A stretch of DNA of 64,000 nt from Narthecium ossifragum (GCA_963920575.1 OY986969.1:18523288-18587287); one strand, 5' to 3'; shown: positions 22,877 to 35,345, counted from the stretch's first letter. The notes: generated from the letters alone by a model not told the origin. Made by a program: numbers and translations.

Positions 22877-24338
22877 ATGCCTCAGTATAAAAAAGAACTA
22901 GGCAGATTTGCTAGACGCCCCAAGGGTAATTCTGAAACTTTTGATAGTGAGACATATATTGCTAATCTCTATAACGCACAATCACAAACTTCACATCATA
23001 ATTTCATTATGGTTGAGCACGAGGAACAACAAGCTCCTAAGAGTTTGCATGAATATTTGCATCCCACACGCACTGCTACACCTTCATGCATCATGTTTTC
23101 ACCTAATGCAGCACATGCAGACTTTAAACTTGGTATGATTCAGTTGCTTCCTACTTTTCACGGGATGGAAAATGAAAATCCATATGTGCATATTAGGAAG
23201 TTTGAGGAAGTAGTAGCGACTTTCCATGGCCAACTGGGCGCTGTAGACATGATCCGACTTAAATTCTTCCCCTTCTCACTGAAGGAAAGAGCGAAGAGTT
23301 TGAGGCCACGATATATAGGATCTTGGGTTGAAATGACACAGATGTTTTTCAACAAGTATTTCCCACAGCATAAAACCAATGCACTTAAGAAACAGATTTT
23401 AACCTTTACACAGAAGGATAGTGAAACCTTGTATCAGGCGTGGGAACTATTTAAAGACATGTTGAATTTATATCCTCATCATGGATATGAGAGTTGGCGT
23501 ATTGTTAGTTATTTTTACGATGGATTAATTGTTAAAGAACGCCAATTTGTTGAAATGATGTGTAATGGTGAATTTTTATAAAAAAATCATGACGCAGCTA
23601 TTGAGTATTTGACAGAGCTTGCTGAGAAAGCTCATACATTGACTGGGCCGAGCGCAACAGATAGTACCAGCAAAGCCAGACCATTATCGCAGCAACAGGG
23701 TGGAGGAATACATCAGTTGCGCGAGGAAGATGCACTCAAGGCCAGAGTAGAGAGCCTGACAAGGGAGCTGAAGCTACTAAAGACCAAAGATATGATGGCT
23801 GCCCGGACCTCTCCATACAACGAAACGTCAAAGCCAGTTAGGCCTTGTGTGATATGTCAAGGTGTGGACCACCAGATTGATGATTGCCCCACCTATGCTG
23901 AGATGAGAGGTGTGTACGATGAACATTGCAACATCGTGGGTGCATTCAGGAGGTCGTACACTCCCTATTCAGAGACGTATAATCCATGGTAGCGAGAGCA
24001 TTCGAACTTCAACTGGAAGTCGAACGCTTCATAAAACAACGAGCATCATCAACCACCACCTCATAAGCCTTTTTCTAACCCTCCCTATAATGCATCTGTT
24101 TTTCTTAGGCCTATATTTTCTAATAGTTTGCAGGAACTGAAATCTATGATTGTGCAAGAATCTAAGGAAAGAAAGGCGGATGTTCAAAAGATCAAGAGCC
24201 AGATCACGAAGCTGATCAACTCTTTGAGCATGCATGAACAAGGAAAGTTCCCAGCTCAACCTCAACAGACTCAGGTATCTAGTGCTGAAAAAAATAATGT
24301 GAAGGAGATGAACGCCGTAACTACAAGAAGTGGGAAAA
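22877..24338 (+). pseudogene. gag of element A, interrupted by stops and by insertion of element B
   Basis: The frame opens well upstream; the Met at 22877 (MPQYKKELGRF) is a likely start, since the residues before it look like read-through of leader. A retrotransposon gag core (MIRLKFFPFSLKERA, then WELFKDMLNLYPHHG) lies at about 23250-23500. Stops at 23579-23581 (TAA), 23990-23992 (TAG) and near 24032 break it, all in one frame. A CCHC zinc knuckle (CVICQGVDHQIDDC) lies at about 23848-23889, and an AVTTRSGK motif typical of the gag/protease border falls just before 24338. Element B entered directly after this motif. Confidence 0.85.
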
Positions 24339-24495
24339 TGATAAGTCACAAAATATGCATAATTCACCCATTCAACTGGGCTTTGTTAGCTCTCAAGCAA
24401 TGCATTTTTAATATCTTTTCATATGGTTTCAGCTTACGAAGAGAGTTGCATCGATTTCGGGCCAAAAGATATCAATTACACAGAATCAACCATAA

Positions 24496-24914
24496 TCGGA
24501 TCGATCCAGACCTTTAGTAGATCGATCCAAAATATGTGGATCGATTCATACCTACAATGGATCGATCCAGAACCCTTTTCCATAGAGCCATGACTCTCTG
24601 TTACATGTCGGATCGATCCAGACTTATATTGGATCGATCCAAATATTTTGGATAGATCCAGACCTACAATGGATCGATCCAGAACCCTTTTTCAGAGAGC
24701 CATGACTCTCTGTTACATGTCGGATCGATCCAGACTCTCTGTTACATTTCGGATCGATCCAGACCGTTAATGGATCGATCCAGAAGCCTGTTCCAGAGAG
24801 TCTCTCTGTTACATTTTGGATCGATCCAGACCTATATTGGATCGATCCAAGCCGTTAGAAACCCAAATTTTGCAATCTTGGATCGATCCAAACCTATTTC
24901 GGATCGATCCAAGA
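24496..24914. repeat. GGATCGATCC array in 5' LTR of B
   Basis: Pairs of GGATCGATCC about 14 bases apart alternate with an imperfect palindrome CAGAGAGCCATGACTCTCTG followed by TTACAT, forming an irregular higher-order repeat of about 100-120 bp. The array ends ~60 bases before the TATA box. Confidence 0.9.
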
Positions 24915-24974
24915 CTGGCTGACGGGTAAAAACGGACGGTTCTGATATGATCCGAGGGTCCATGACTTGGGGCC

Positions 24975-24983
24975 TATAAATAG
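24975..24983 (+). promoter_or_regulatory. TATA box of 5' LTR B
   Basis: TATAAATAG directly downstream of the palindrome array; the same box is at 39508-39516 in the 3' LTR. Confidence 0.75.
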
Positions 24984-26052
24984 GGGTTTTGGCTCTTATT
25001 TTGGGATCTTTTCTCCCATCTTTTTCCCTCCTTTCTCCAGCCTTCTTCCCCCTTAGAGTGAGAGAGAGATTTAGGGCTTCAAGGGGTGGATTTTGATGGA
25101 GAAGATGGGTAAAGCCTCCTCCTCCATGGACATCCTACCCAAGATGAGTAGCTAAATCCCTTTTTCTTGAGAATTTCATGATGTCTTAGGGCTTTCTCTT
25201 AGATTTCTCTTTTGATTCTTGATGTAATGACTCTTGTGAGATGGTTTTTGTATGAATTCACATGTAATTTCATATTTCTTTAATGAATTCCATTATTGAA
25301 TGATTGAATACCTTGGTTTGCATGTAATTTCTTGAGAATAAGATGATGCTTACTAGATGTTTGATTCAATTCCTCAAAGAAGAGGCTATGCTAGAACCAT
25401 AGCCAACTCTAGGGGATGAATCCTTGATCTAGGGATAGGATCTTGAGGTGCGAGAACCACCCCAAGCCAAAGCTATCCTACCCACCATTCTTGATTTAGA
25501 TGAGGGATGGGATTGAGGTATTAAACCCATCTCAATCCAAGACCTTATCCATACAAACCCTTGATGCTTTGCCAACGATATGACCTTAGTTCGGTGATCG
25601 TTGAGCTATGATCGAATTAGAGCCTCAATCATGGATCTTTACCTCGTTATGCACGCGATGAGATGATCTTAACCCGACGTCTCATTAGCGGCGAGCGATA
25701 CTAATCCTACGCTCGTCGATCTCCAATTTAGACAATCCTTTGAGTGTCATTCATCTTGATTCATAGAGATAATATTTAGACCCTAATTCGGATTGGAATT
25801 CCCTAGGATTTCTTCCTTGATAAATTTCCTCCTTAATTGTTTTTAGAGTATTTTAGTTAGAAAACTCAAGTAATCAATCCAATTGTTTCCAACTATTGTA
25901 GAGATTATATTGCATTTGTTAGTTCGACCATCCAATTCCCTGAGGATTCGACCCGTACTCCCATTAACTACGTTGTAGTTAAGTAGTAGTCTAGTAATTT
26001 GTTTTATCCGCCTTTGATATAATTAGCGACACATTTCAAGGCGCGTAAAAAA

Positions 26053-26071
26053 TGGTGTCGTTGCCGGGGAA
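26053..26071 (+). other. Primer binding site of element B
   Basis: TGGTGTCGTTGCCGGGGAA lies 4 bases after the 5' LTR. It matches the tRNA-Asp complement with two changes near its start, so priming may be impaired. Confidence 0.8.
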
Positions 26072-26294
26072 TTAAATTAGTTGAATTACCTAATCGATAT
26101 AACTCTTTACAATTAGTTTGTTTTTCATTTATTGTATTACAAAATAACAAAAAGAATTTTTCTTACATAGCTATTTCTTTGCATTTGTAGGTAAAGCTTC
26201 CAAGCGGCGAAGCAAGTCACCTACGGATCAAGATCAAAGAGTTCTTAGACCAGCCCACTGTAAAGTATTCCTAATTTTGTGTTGTCTTGTGTGA

Positions 26295-28346
26295 ATGAAT
26301 GAAGGTGATCCTAAATTAGATATTACTTTACAAGCATACTTAGATTCTAGAACATCTTTGCGTGTACAACAACCTATAGCTATGGAAAACGGACATCACC
26401 CTAACGTGGATGTTGTGAATCAAGACCATGTTAATGGAGATCATAGGAGTATGAAGGACTATTATGTTCCTTCTACTTTTGCTCCTATATCGGGCATACA
26501 ACAATCGATTATACATGCCACCCATTATGAGTTTAAACCCCAATTCCTTCAATACCTTTCAAATTTTTATGATTTGCCTGATGAGGACCCTTATACCCAT
26601 CTTGAGGAATTCTTTGAAAAAAGTTCTACGATTAAAATTCCCAATCTACCCGAAGATGCTATGAAATTGAAACATTTTCCCTTCACTTTGAAAGGCAAAG
26701 CCAAGTATTGGCTTGGATCTTTAGAACCTCAAACGATTACTACATAGGAACAATTACAAAGTGCTTTCTTAGAAAAATTTTATCATATAGCCAAGACCCA
26801 TGCCATGAGAACTCAAATAGCTACATTTCGTCAATTAGATGATGAACCATTTCATGATGCTTGGGATAGGTTTAGGGAACTTCTAAGGAAATGTCCTCAT
26901 CACCAAATTCCAAAATGGTCTCTTGTAGATTATTTTTATAATGGCCTTAAAATACGCCACCAACAAGACGTTGATACGGCTTGTGATGGAGTATTCATGA
27001 CCAATCCATATGAGAATTCATGGGTTTTATTTGGTAAACTTGCTATCAATTCACAAAATCATGCATTTACATCTAGAAATGTCATAGAGAATAATACCAA
27101 AGAACAATCTCATCCTAGGGGAGTCTTAGAACTATCCGATGCTAAACGAGTAGCACAACAAATTGATGCATTAAATAAGAAATTTGATCAAGTCCTTGCT
27201 TATTCTTTGAATCAAATTCCCATTACTTCTCCATCACCAAATTACTTGCCAACTACTCCTTCATCAAATTAACCACCTACTCCTTCTCCTTCTTCGGCAA
27301 ATTATGCTTTTCCTCCACCATCGGGAGAATTATGTTTTCTTTGTTCCACACCGGGTCACAATGTGACCGATTGTCATTTAGCAAATGAATATCCCAAACT
27401 TGTACAAGAACACATCAATGCAATATGTGGACAATCTAAGCCCAATTATAATCCATACTGCAACACATATAATCCCGGCCTTAGAGATCATCCTAACTTC
27501 TCATGGAGGAACCCCGGACAACTAATTCCACCATATATTCCGAGACTTCCACCAATAAATAATCAAAACTCAAATTATCCTCAAAAACCATATTTTCCTC
27601 CAACATCTCAACATCAAGCCCCTTATCAACCGCAACAACCTCAACCATGCCCTTCATCTCATGCACAAAACTATGGTCAAACATCATATCAACCACCATC
27701 ACATTACCAACCACGACCACCTACATATCAAGTGCCTCCACAAGCTACACAAGCACCTAAACGTGATACTTCTCTTGAAGAAAAACTCCTTAAAGCATTG
27801 GATTCTTTTGAATCAAGTACTCAATTGTTGCATTCTCACTCACAATCGATTTCTAAACTTGAAATGCAAATGGGTCAACTTGCTAACTCTTTAGTAAGAA
27901 GAGAAGAAGGTAGACTCCCAAGTCAACCTATTATGAACCCTAAAGGACAACATTTTGTTGAGTCTACCCATGAAGAGGTACAAGCGATCACCTCCCTTAG
28001 AAGTGGAAAGACTTATCTAAATGTTGAAATGCCTAAAGAGGTAGACCATGAACATGCATCTCCATCTTCACATATTGGTCATGATTCTCATATATCTCAT
28101 AAGCCATTATCAAACCATGAATTGTCATTACAACCAATTGACGCAACAACATTAGAAAATACCCCACCTATTAATACATATATTCCAAAAGCCCCATTTC
28201 CATCGGCGCTAATTAATCCTTCTTCGCCTCCTTTCAAGAGTCAAAAGCTAGAAGACATGATGGAAATTTATAAGAAAGTCCAAATTAATCTTCCTTTACT
28301 TGATGCTATTAAACAAATACCATCATAGGCTAAATTTCTTTAAAAA
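26295..28346 (+). pseudogene. gag of element B, with several in-frame stops
   Basis: The segments 26295-26747, 26805-27272 and 27363-28328 all share one frame, with stops at 26745, 27270, 28326 and near 28341. The gag core (MKLKHFPFTLKGKAKYWL, then FRELLRKCPHHQIPKW) is at about 26660-26920. A CCHC knuckle (CFLCSTPGHNVTDC) is at about 27333-27374, followed by a Pro/Gln/Tyr-rich linker. An AITSLRSGK motif and a region ending in LPLLDAIKQIPS mark the border to protease. Gag would form the virus-like particle of the element. The likely start is the Met at 26295 (MNEGDPKL), about 240 bases after the primer binding site. Confidence 0.88.
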
Positions 28347-28379
28347 CTTTGCACACATAAACGTCAAATTCGGTCTCAT

Positions 28380-30059
28380 GTGTTAAAGAAAGTTCTTTTA
28401 ACCGAGCAAGTAAGTTCAATTCTTAAATTCGATACCCCTCCTAAACTTAAGGATCCCGGAACACCAACTATTTCATGCATTATAGGGGATAAATTGATTG
28501 AAAATGCATTACTTGATTTAGGAGCAAATGTAAACCTTTTACCCTATTCTTTATATTGTGAATATGGGATTGGAGAATTACAACTAACGGCAATGACACT
28601 TCAACTTGCCGATAGGTCCATTAAAAAACCTAAGGGTATAGTTAAAGATGTGTTGGTTAAGGTTGAGCAAGCCGTCTTTTCGGTAGACTTTGTTGTTCTT
28701 GACATGGAACCCGAAATGAAACTTAAGAAGACTGTACCAATCATTTTAAGTCGTCCATTCTTAGCTACGGCTAATGCATTGATTAATTGTAGTAATGGAG
28801 TGATGACCGTCACGTTTGGGAATATGGAAATGCGATTGAATATTTTCCATGCTTCTAAATTCCCATCTAGTGATAATGATTGTTTTATGGTTGATTGTAT
28901 TGATGAAGGTGTGGATGAAGTAGTGTCCACTATGTTTGAAGAGGAAAAATTGGATGAATGTTTGTGTGATGATTTGACAATAATAGTTGATGATTGTTTG
29001 ACTTTGTGTAATGATTCTATGATTTGTATGAACACATCTAAGGATGAGTTAGATATATGTGATGAGGTCGATGTTTGTGAGATTTCAATGAGAAAATCAT
29101 ATTTTGAACCATTGCCTACTATATCATCCACTCCGGCTTTACCATCACTAATATCACCTCCGACCCTAGAGTTAAAACCTCTTCCATCGAATCTCAAATA
29201 TGCCTTTCTTGGATCCAAATCCACCTTACCGGTAATCATATCGTCCTCTTTGTCAAGTTCACAAGAGGAGGAATTACTTAACATTCTCAACATGCATAAG
29301 AAAGCGATTGGGTGGTCAATCGATGATCTTAGAGGCATTGATCCTACCATTTGCACACATCGCATCAATCTAGAGGATGAATCTAAAATAGTAAGGGAAT
29401 TTCAACGGAGGTTGAACCCTAATATGAAAGAAGTGGTATTAAAAGAAGTGGTTAAACTTTTGGATGCGGGGATTATTTACCCAATTTCGGATTCAAAGTG
29501 GGTAAGCCCTACTCAAGTGGTGCTAAAGAAATCGGGCATAACCGTAATAAAAAATGAGAAAGGAGAAAGAGTCACTACTCGTCAAACCACGGGTTGGCGA
29601 GTATGTATTGATTATAGAAAATTAAACTCGTTCACAAGAAAAGATCATTTTCCACTACCTTTCGTTGATCAAATCTTGGAAAGACTGGCGGGGCAAAGTT
29701 ATTATTGTTTTCTTGATGGATATTCGGGTTACAATCGAATAGCCATTGATCCTAGAGATCAAGAAAAAACTACGTTTACATGTTCCTTTGGCACTTTTAC
29801 ATATCGAAGAATGCCTTTTGGTTTGCGTAACGCCCCGGCAACCTTCCAACGATGCATGATTTCAATTTTTGGAGATATGATTGAACAATTTTTAGAGATT
29901 TTTATGGATGAATTCTCCGTTTTCGGACAAACATTTGAATCGTGCTTGACAAATCTAAGAAAAGTATTAAAAAGATGTGAAGAGACCAATAGTGCTAAGT
30001 TGGGGAAAAAACCACTTTATGGTCCAAGAGGGTATTGTGTTAGGGCATGTGGTGTCTAA
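28380..30059 (+). pseudogene. Protease and RT of element B (559 codons open)
   Basis: The protease active site appears as ALLDLGANVNLLPY (about residues 47-60), with the DLGA form seen in this clade, followed by the PIILSRPFLATANALI block. RT motifs follow: WVSPTQVVLKKSG, WRVCIDYRKLN, FLDGYSGYN and MPFGLRNAPATFQRC. The catalytic box reads FMDEFSVFG at about 29902-29928 where family members have two adjacent Asp, so the second metal-binding Asp is Glu. After VLKRCEE (about 29975-29995) the frame shifts by one, and the ORF ends in unrelated residues at 30057-30059. Confidence 0.9.
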
Positions 30060-31046
30060 AAGAGGAATTGAAGTTGATAAAGCTAAACTCAAAATCATTT
30101 CAAAACTTCCACCTCCTTTGTCGGTTCGGCGAATTCGTTCATTTTTAGGTCATGCCGGTTTTTACCGACGTTTTATCAAAGATTTTAGCAAAATCTCACG
30201 ACATTTGTGTGCTTTGCTTGCAAAAGATACACCTTTTATGTTTGATGATTCATATCTTCAAGCATTTACCATTCTTCATGATGTCCTCTCTTCGGCTCCT
30301 ATTGTTCATCCACCAGATTATTCACTTCCATTTGAATTAATGTGTGATGCATCCGATTTTGCTTTGGGGGCCGTGTTGGGACAACGAGTTGATAAATTAC
30401 CTCGTGTGATTTGTTATGCAAGCAAAACATTGATAGATGCCCAACTAAATTATACCGCAACCGAGAAAGAACTTTTAGCGGTGGCTTTTGCACTTGAAAA
30501 ATTTCGATCATACCTTCTTGGATCAAAAATCATCATTTCACCGATCATGCCGCTTTGAGATATCTAGTAGCCAAAAAGGATGCAAAGCCTAGATTGATTC
30601 GTTGGGTTTAACTTCTACAAGAATTTGATTTTGAATTAAGAGATAAAAAGGGAGCATCTAATGTTGTAGCCGACCACCTTTCTCGGCTTTCATCCGATAT
30701 TATCCTTGATTCAACACCGGTACATGATGCATTTCCCGATGAATTTCTCTTAGCAATTAGTCAAGCATGTAATCCATGGTTTGCTCATATTGTGAACTAT
30801 TTGGTCACTAATCAAATCCCAAATTCTTGGTCTAAGGGTGATCGGACCAAATTCTTTTCTCATATTCACTCCTATTTTTGGCATGATCCCTACTTATTCA
30901 AATGTTGCCCCGATCAACTGTTAAGACGATGTATTCCGGAATCAGAAATTGCATCTATTCTTATATTTTGCCATTCCCATCCTTGCGGAGGACATTTTTT
31001 GGGAAGAAAAACCGCGGCGAAAATCTTTGAATGTGGTTTTTATTGA
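29977..31046 (+). pseudogene. RT end, RNase H and integrase zinc-binding region of element B
   Basis: After the frameshift the RT connection continues as GIVLGHVVSKRGIEVD, then FLGHAGFYRRFIKDFS. RNase H is visible as LMCDASDFALGAVLGQ, the ATEKELLAVAFALEKF block and, after a second frameshift near 30535, HAALRYL and ASNVVADHLSRL with a stop near 30609. The integrase zinc finger region (HSHPCGGHFLGRKTAAK, then SCLRCQQ) spans about 30965-31100, with a TGA/TAA-type stop at 31044-31046. These breaks prevent a full polyprotein. Confidence 0.85.
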
Positions 31047-32067
31047 CCAACGATTTTTAAAGACTCGTATAATTTTGCTAAATCTTGTCTTAGATGCCAA
31101 CAACTTGACACAATCTCTAAAATAGATGAGATGTCCCAACATCCTAGTCTTGTATGTGAAATTTTTGATGTTTGGGGGATAGACTTCATGGGATCATTTC
31201 CTCCTTCGAATGGATATTCAAATATTTTAGTAGGAGTGGATTATGTGTCTAAATGGGTTGAAGCAATCCCTACTAAAACTAATGATCACAAAATTGTGTT
31301 GAAATTTGTACAAGCAAATATCTTTACACGTTTTGGATTCCCTAGAGTGATCATAAGTGATGGTGGATCTCACTTTATAAATCATCATTTCAATGCTTTG
31401 CTTAAGAAATACGGTATCACTCACAAAGTAGTCACTCCTTATCATCCTCAAACAAGTGGACAAGTGGAACTTTCAAATCGGCAAATTAAGCGTATTTTAG
31501 AGAAGATTGTTAGAATTGACCGGAAGGATTGGACATTAAAGCTCAATGATGCCTTATGGACATATAGAACCGCTTATAAGACACCAATTGGGATGTCACC
31601 ATTTCGATTGGTCTTTGGCAAACCATGCCATCTATCGGTGGAAATTCAACATCGAGCTTATTGGGTCATTAAACAACTTAATTGCAAACCAAATGATACA
31701 TCAAGCCATATGAAACTTCAAATGAATGAATTGGAGGAACTTAGAAATGAAGCATATGATAACTCCATGATTTATAAAGCTCACACAAAATATTTGCATG
31801 ATAAATTTATTACAAGAAAAACATTCACAGTTGGACAAAAAGTTTGGCTCTTTAATGCACGCCTTAGATTTTTTCCGGGCAAACTGAAATCAAGATGGAC
31901 TGGACCTTTTGTGATTACTCGGATTTTTCCTCATGGAGCTATAGAAATTCAACATTCAAAATCTGGGCATAGTTTCATGGTAAATGGCCAATGATTGAAG
32001 CCTTATATTGATAATAACCTTATTGATCTTCCCATAGAGGCTACCATGATGTTGGAGATACCCCAAG

Positions 32068-34371
32068 TGTGAGGACCCGTCCCTCTCCTCCTTTGGCTTG
32101 CTGTGGGCCGCAAGGGCAATTTGATAAATTGCACCTTGTCGGCTAGTTCCACACTCGCGCTTGTACACACACTGACTTTGTTTGTGGTAATGTTTGCTTA
32201 GAATGGTTAGTGGGACCCGGGATCGAAAGATCCGGACTTAGGCTTGAGTTCTTGCCTAAGTTTAGCTTTCAGCACAAAAAGGATCGATCCTCTGAGGCTA
32301 AGAGATCGATCTTCTTCGTGCCAGAAAGTCAGGTGAGATCGTCATGAAGGATCGATCCTTTCTTGAGGAAGGATCGATCATTCATAAGTCGGTTCGTTTG
32401 CCTATAAAGCAGGCGAAGCTTCTTCCTTGAATCCCTTTTGAAATCCGGCGATTTGAGCTCAGATCTTGGGATTTTTGAGGGCGTTTGAGGACGATCCAAG
32501 GCCTAGCTGCTTGGATCTAAGCTGCTCTTGCTCCGGTAGGGATCCTACCGACATCTCTCTTCGGGGTTTTGAGTTTTCCGGTTTGATTTGTGTTCTTTTG
32601 CGTAGGTCTGATTATATAGTTGTTGGTTTTCAGTGTTTTTACCGGTTTTAGACTCGTGGGGTTCTGATCTATCAGATCTCAGAGTTTCATGAAGTTTGGG
32701 TGTGCTTTCCGGCGGTATTCCTCGCCGGAAGCATGCCGGAGAACCCATCAGGATCGATCCTTCTTGAGGGAGGATCGATCATTTTGGGTTGGTCATGCCA
32801 CGCCCGATGAAGGATCGATCTTTTGCTTGGAAGAGATCAATCCTGGGTCTTGGGTGGCATGGTTACCCTTCGTCGCGAAGAAGATCGATCTTCCTGGGAG
32901 GAAGGATCGATCTTTCTTGGTGCAACGCGAAGGGTGCCCCCTGTCTCAAGAAAGATCGATCTTTCTGGAAGGAAGGATCGATCTTCCTTGCCTCGACAGC
33001 GAGGGAAGCTCACTGTTACTTAAAAGATCGATCCTTCCCTTGGTGAGGATCGATCCTTTAGTAGCAGAGAGGGTTTTCATGGCTTTTGCCCGCGGGGCTT
33101 GGTATGTCGGTTTTGCTTATCGCTTTATACCTTGTATATACGATTAAGCATGTTAGCCCTATAATAGGGCAGTGGTGAACCAGGGGAGTGATGACCCCTG
33201 GGTTTGTGTAGAATAAATGGGCGGGTAGCCCTACAGCTTTTCCATAGCCTTGCATGCCGGCGTGCGCCGAGGGCTTTCACCTGCTATATCTTTAAGCTGT
33301 TGTTTGCGGGGTTGTTTCCCGGTGCAGGTGTTGTGGTGGACTGCTTGCAGTTGGTGGTGGTACCACTGCAGCAGTCCCTAGACCTTAAATAATTGCTCAC
33401 CACCCCAGGCCGGCAGGGTGCCGTGCCTAGACCTTGTATTTATATCATCATATCCCGCTGCATGCTTACATGTATCTTTTCTGCGCATGTTCATAGCATG
33501 CATTGTGTTGTGCACTAGTTGCATCTGTTTAGGGCGTTGCCGATCCGGGGCTTCCGGGTGGCCCGGATCTCTCTTAGGACCGTGGCGGATAGCTTGGTCC
33601 AGGACTCGATTTGTAGTATTCAGTCTTTTCGATGATAGGTGTAGTCGGACATGAATACTGTTGTGCTTGATGTTTAGAGGTTGTGTCGGCCTCGAGCCAA
33701 GTCGAAGTGTAGCCGGTGTCCTGTCCTCTTGGGACCCATGGGTGGCAGGTGTGACTACCCAGCGGTGCTATCCGCCAACAGTGCCCAGGATCCTGTTGTG
33801 AGTTGGCAGTGTCGTTTCCTGCCTTACTGAGGGTGACCCAGTGTGTGACCAGTCCGCTGGAAGACCATGGCTGGGGCTCTCAGGGGCATCCGGTGGGGTT
33901 ATAGGACCCCTGTGATACACCTAGGCTTTGCTTGGGGGCAACACTGTTGTGTTCCCTTCCTTGTGAGTGTCGTAGTGTAGTGTCCATGCTGAGCTTAGTG
34001 CTCACTCCTACCCAGGCTGCGTTTTGCAGGTGCTGACGCGAGCTCTTCTTCGTCGCCCCTACCGGGCAGGTGTTCGGTGACGTGGCGGCGTCTGGCGGTG
34101 CTTGAGAGGTGGAGATCATATCGTTTTACCCTTTTTGTTATAGATAGTCTCCTACGGGAGTGATAAATGTATATTTTTCCCTGTTTTGAGGATACTTATC
34201 TATATTAGTTCTTGTGTTTGAGGTTTGTAATTGTTGTTAATACAGGATGATTGAGACTTGTTAGGGTAACCACTACGATTAGAGGGAAACCTCGCCAAAA
34301 TTTCCGCAGTAGGTTAGGTTCCGGTTCGCGTCGCCCGGCCCGGTTGGGCCTACGCGGGTCGGGGCGCGACA
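32068..34371 (+). mobile_element. Solo LTR of chromovirus-like family F in element B
   Basis: Starts TGTGAGGACCCG and ends GGGCGCGACA, 2304 bp, with the perfect 5-bp duplication CCAAG at 32063-32067 and 34372-34376. A palindrome array (32278-32385) sits just before TATAAAG (32403-32409), and a second one is at 32745-33065. A GGTAGG/CCTACC dyad is at about 32536. The F family is assigned to the chromoviruses through internal fragments next to other F LTRs (see 51895-53428). It likely arose by recombination between two LTRs of a full insertion. Confidence 0.93.
32278..33065. repeat. Two GGATCGATCC/AGATCGATCTT arrays in the solo F LTR
   Basis: The first group (32278-32385) lies immediately 5' of the TATA box; the second (32745-33065) is downstream, with about a dozen copies in pairs around spacers such as TTGAGGGA. 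Confidence 0.85.
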
Positions 34372-34384
34372 CCAAGAGTTGTAA

Positions 34385-34800
34385 AGATTGATTTTTGAGG
34401 ATTAGTTTGTTTTTGGATTACATGTATGCATGTTTTATACTTTTTTGGTATGAATGCTTGATTTGGAATGTTTTTCTTATTGAGATTGTATGCATGTATG
34501 ATCTTTTTCATGTTTTGTTCAATGCATAATTGATTTAGTTTGTTCCTTTTCATGTATGTTTCTTTTGTTTAGTTTGTGTAGTTCTTGTGTGAGTTTAATA
34601 GATTTTGTTGTTGTTTGAGTGAAAATTGCATGTGGTTGATCTTGAGGCAAGGCATTTGTGAGTTGTATTTGTGATTGTGATAGTCTATTCTTCATGGATG
34701 ATTGAGAATTGGAGTTAAATAGAAGTTAAATTTCATCTTAGATTGAAATCTTGTATTTTTTATATAATTTTCAGCATACTTTAAAATTCGTGCTCCAGGT
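34385..34800. other. Non-coding spacer after pol of element B
   Basis: AT-rich sequence with repeated ATGCATG and TTTTCATG words; no open frame of note. It separates the pol stop from the internal palindrome array. Confidence 0.5.
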
Positions 34801-34804
34801 GGGA

Positions 34805-35345
34805 TCATGGATCGATCCCAAACCACCCATTGGATCGATACCCATTACATTGGATCGATCCTAAATCAAGTTCCAGAGAATTGATCTCTGTGTGAAACAT
34901 TGGATCGATCCAAATATACCGTGGATCGATCCACATTTATCTTCCAGAAAGCACATTCTTTGGTTGAAAAATTGGGATCGATCCACAATTAATGGATTGA
35001 TCCAACAATATGTGTTTGGATCGATACAAATTCTTATTGGATCGATCCACAAAGACCTTCCAGAGAGTCGTGACTCTCTATCACACATTGGATCGATCCA
35101 AATCTACAATGGATCGATCCACAGTTATTTTCCAGAAAACACATTCCTGGGTTGAAAATTTGGATCGATCCACAATTCATGGATCGATCCAACAACATGT
35201 GTTTGGATCGATACAAATGATTATTGGATCGATTCAAATCTAGAATGGATCGATCCATAACCTTGCCACGTCACTCAAGTCACCATCTGCGATCACGACA
35301 CGTGTTTGGATCGATACAAATCCTTATTGGATCGATCCAAACTCC
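34805..35345. repeat. Internal GGATCGATCC array of element B with a ~186-bp tandem unit
   Basis: A unit starting CATTGGATCGATCCAAAT occurs at about 34899 and 35085, with the same order of sub-motifs (GGATCGATCCACA, TTCCAGAAARCACATTC, GTGTTTGGATCGATACAAAT). A partial third unit follows at about 35300. The array is in the body of B, outside its LTRs, and about 170 bases upstream of the extra ORF. Confidence 0.9.

Larger units (their letters stand above)
24339..26048 (+). mobile_element. 5' LTR of element B
   Basis: TGATAAGTCACAAAATATGC head, GATCGATC array 24496-24914, TATAAATAG at 24975-24983, conserved AGATGAGTAGCTAA at about 25142, and end near GGCGCGTAA. It lacks the GTACAAGAG-like 8 bases present after TTTCAG in the 3' LTR copy. 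Confidence 0.9.
31131..34384 (+). pseudogene. Integrase of element B, split by a solo LTR
   Basis: The catalytic D-D-E triad is recognisable: [18 protein letters not shown] and [12 protein letters not shown]. The C-terminal part follows ([19 protein letters not shown], about residues 240-260), and a TGA at 31992-31994 falls inside the domain end. The frame then runs on to LEIPQ at 32067, is cut by a solo F LTR (32068-34371, TSD CCAAG), and resumes to a TAA at 34382-34384. Integrase would insert the cDNA into host DNA; here it is inactive by nonsense and insertion. Confidence 0.88.

Noticed and set aside
24496..24914. Regularly repeated GATCGATC motifs as a CRISPR array
   Set aside because: Repeats are short palindromes with uneven spacing inside a plant LTR; no cas genes and a eukaryotic context.
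28601..29368. 255-codon open frame on the minus strand in element B
   Set aside because: It is exactly antisense to the protease-RT frame, whose motifs are clear; it is an overlap artefact.
32466..33147. Overlapping Arg/Ser/Asp-rich frames such as those repeating KDRSF or GSIFL
   Set aside because: They are translations of the GATCGATC array in the F solo LTR.
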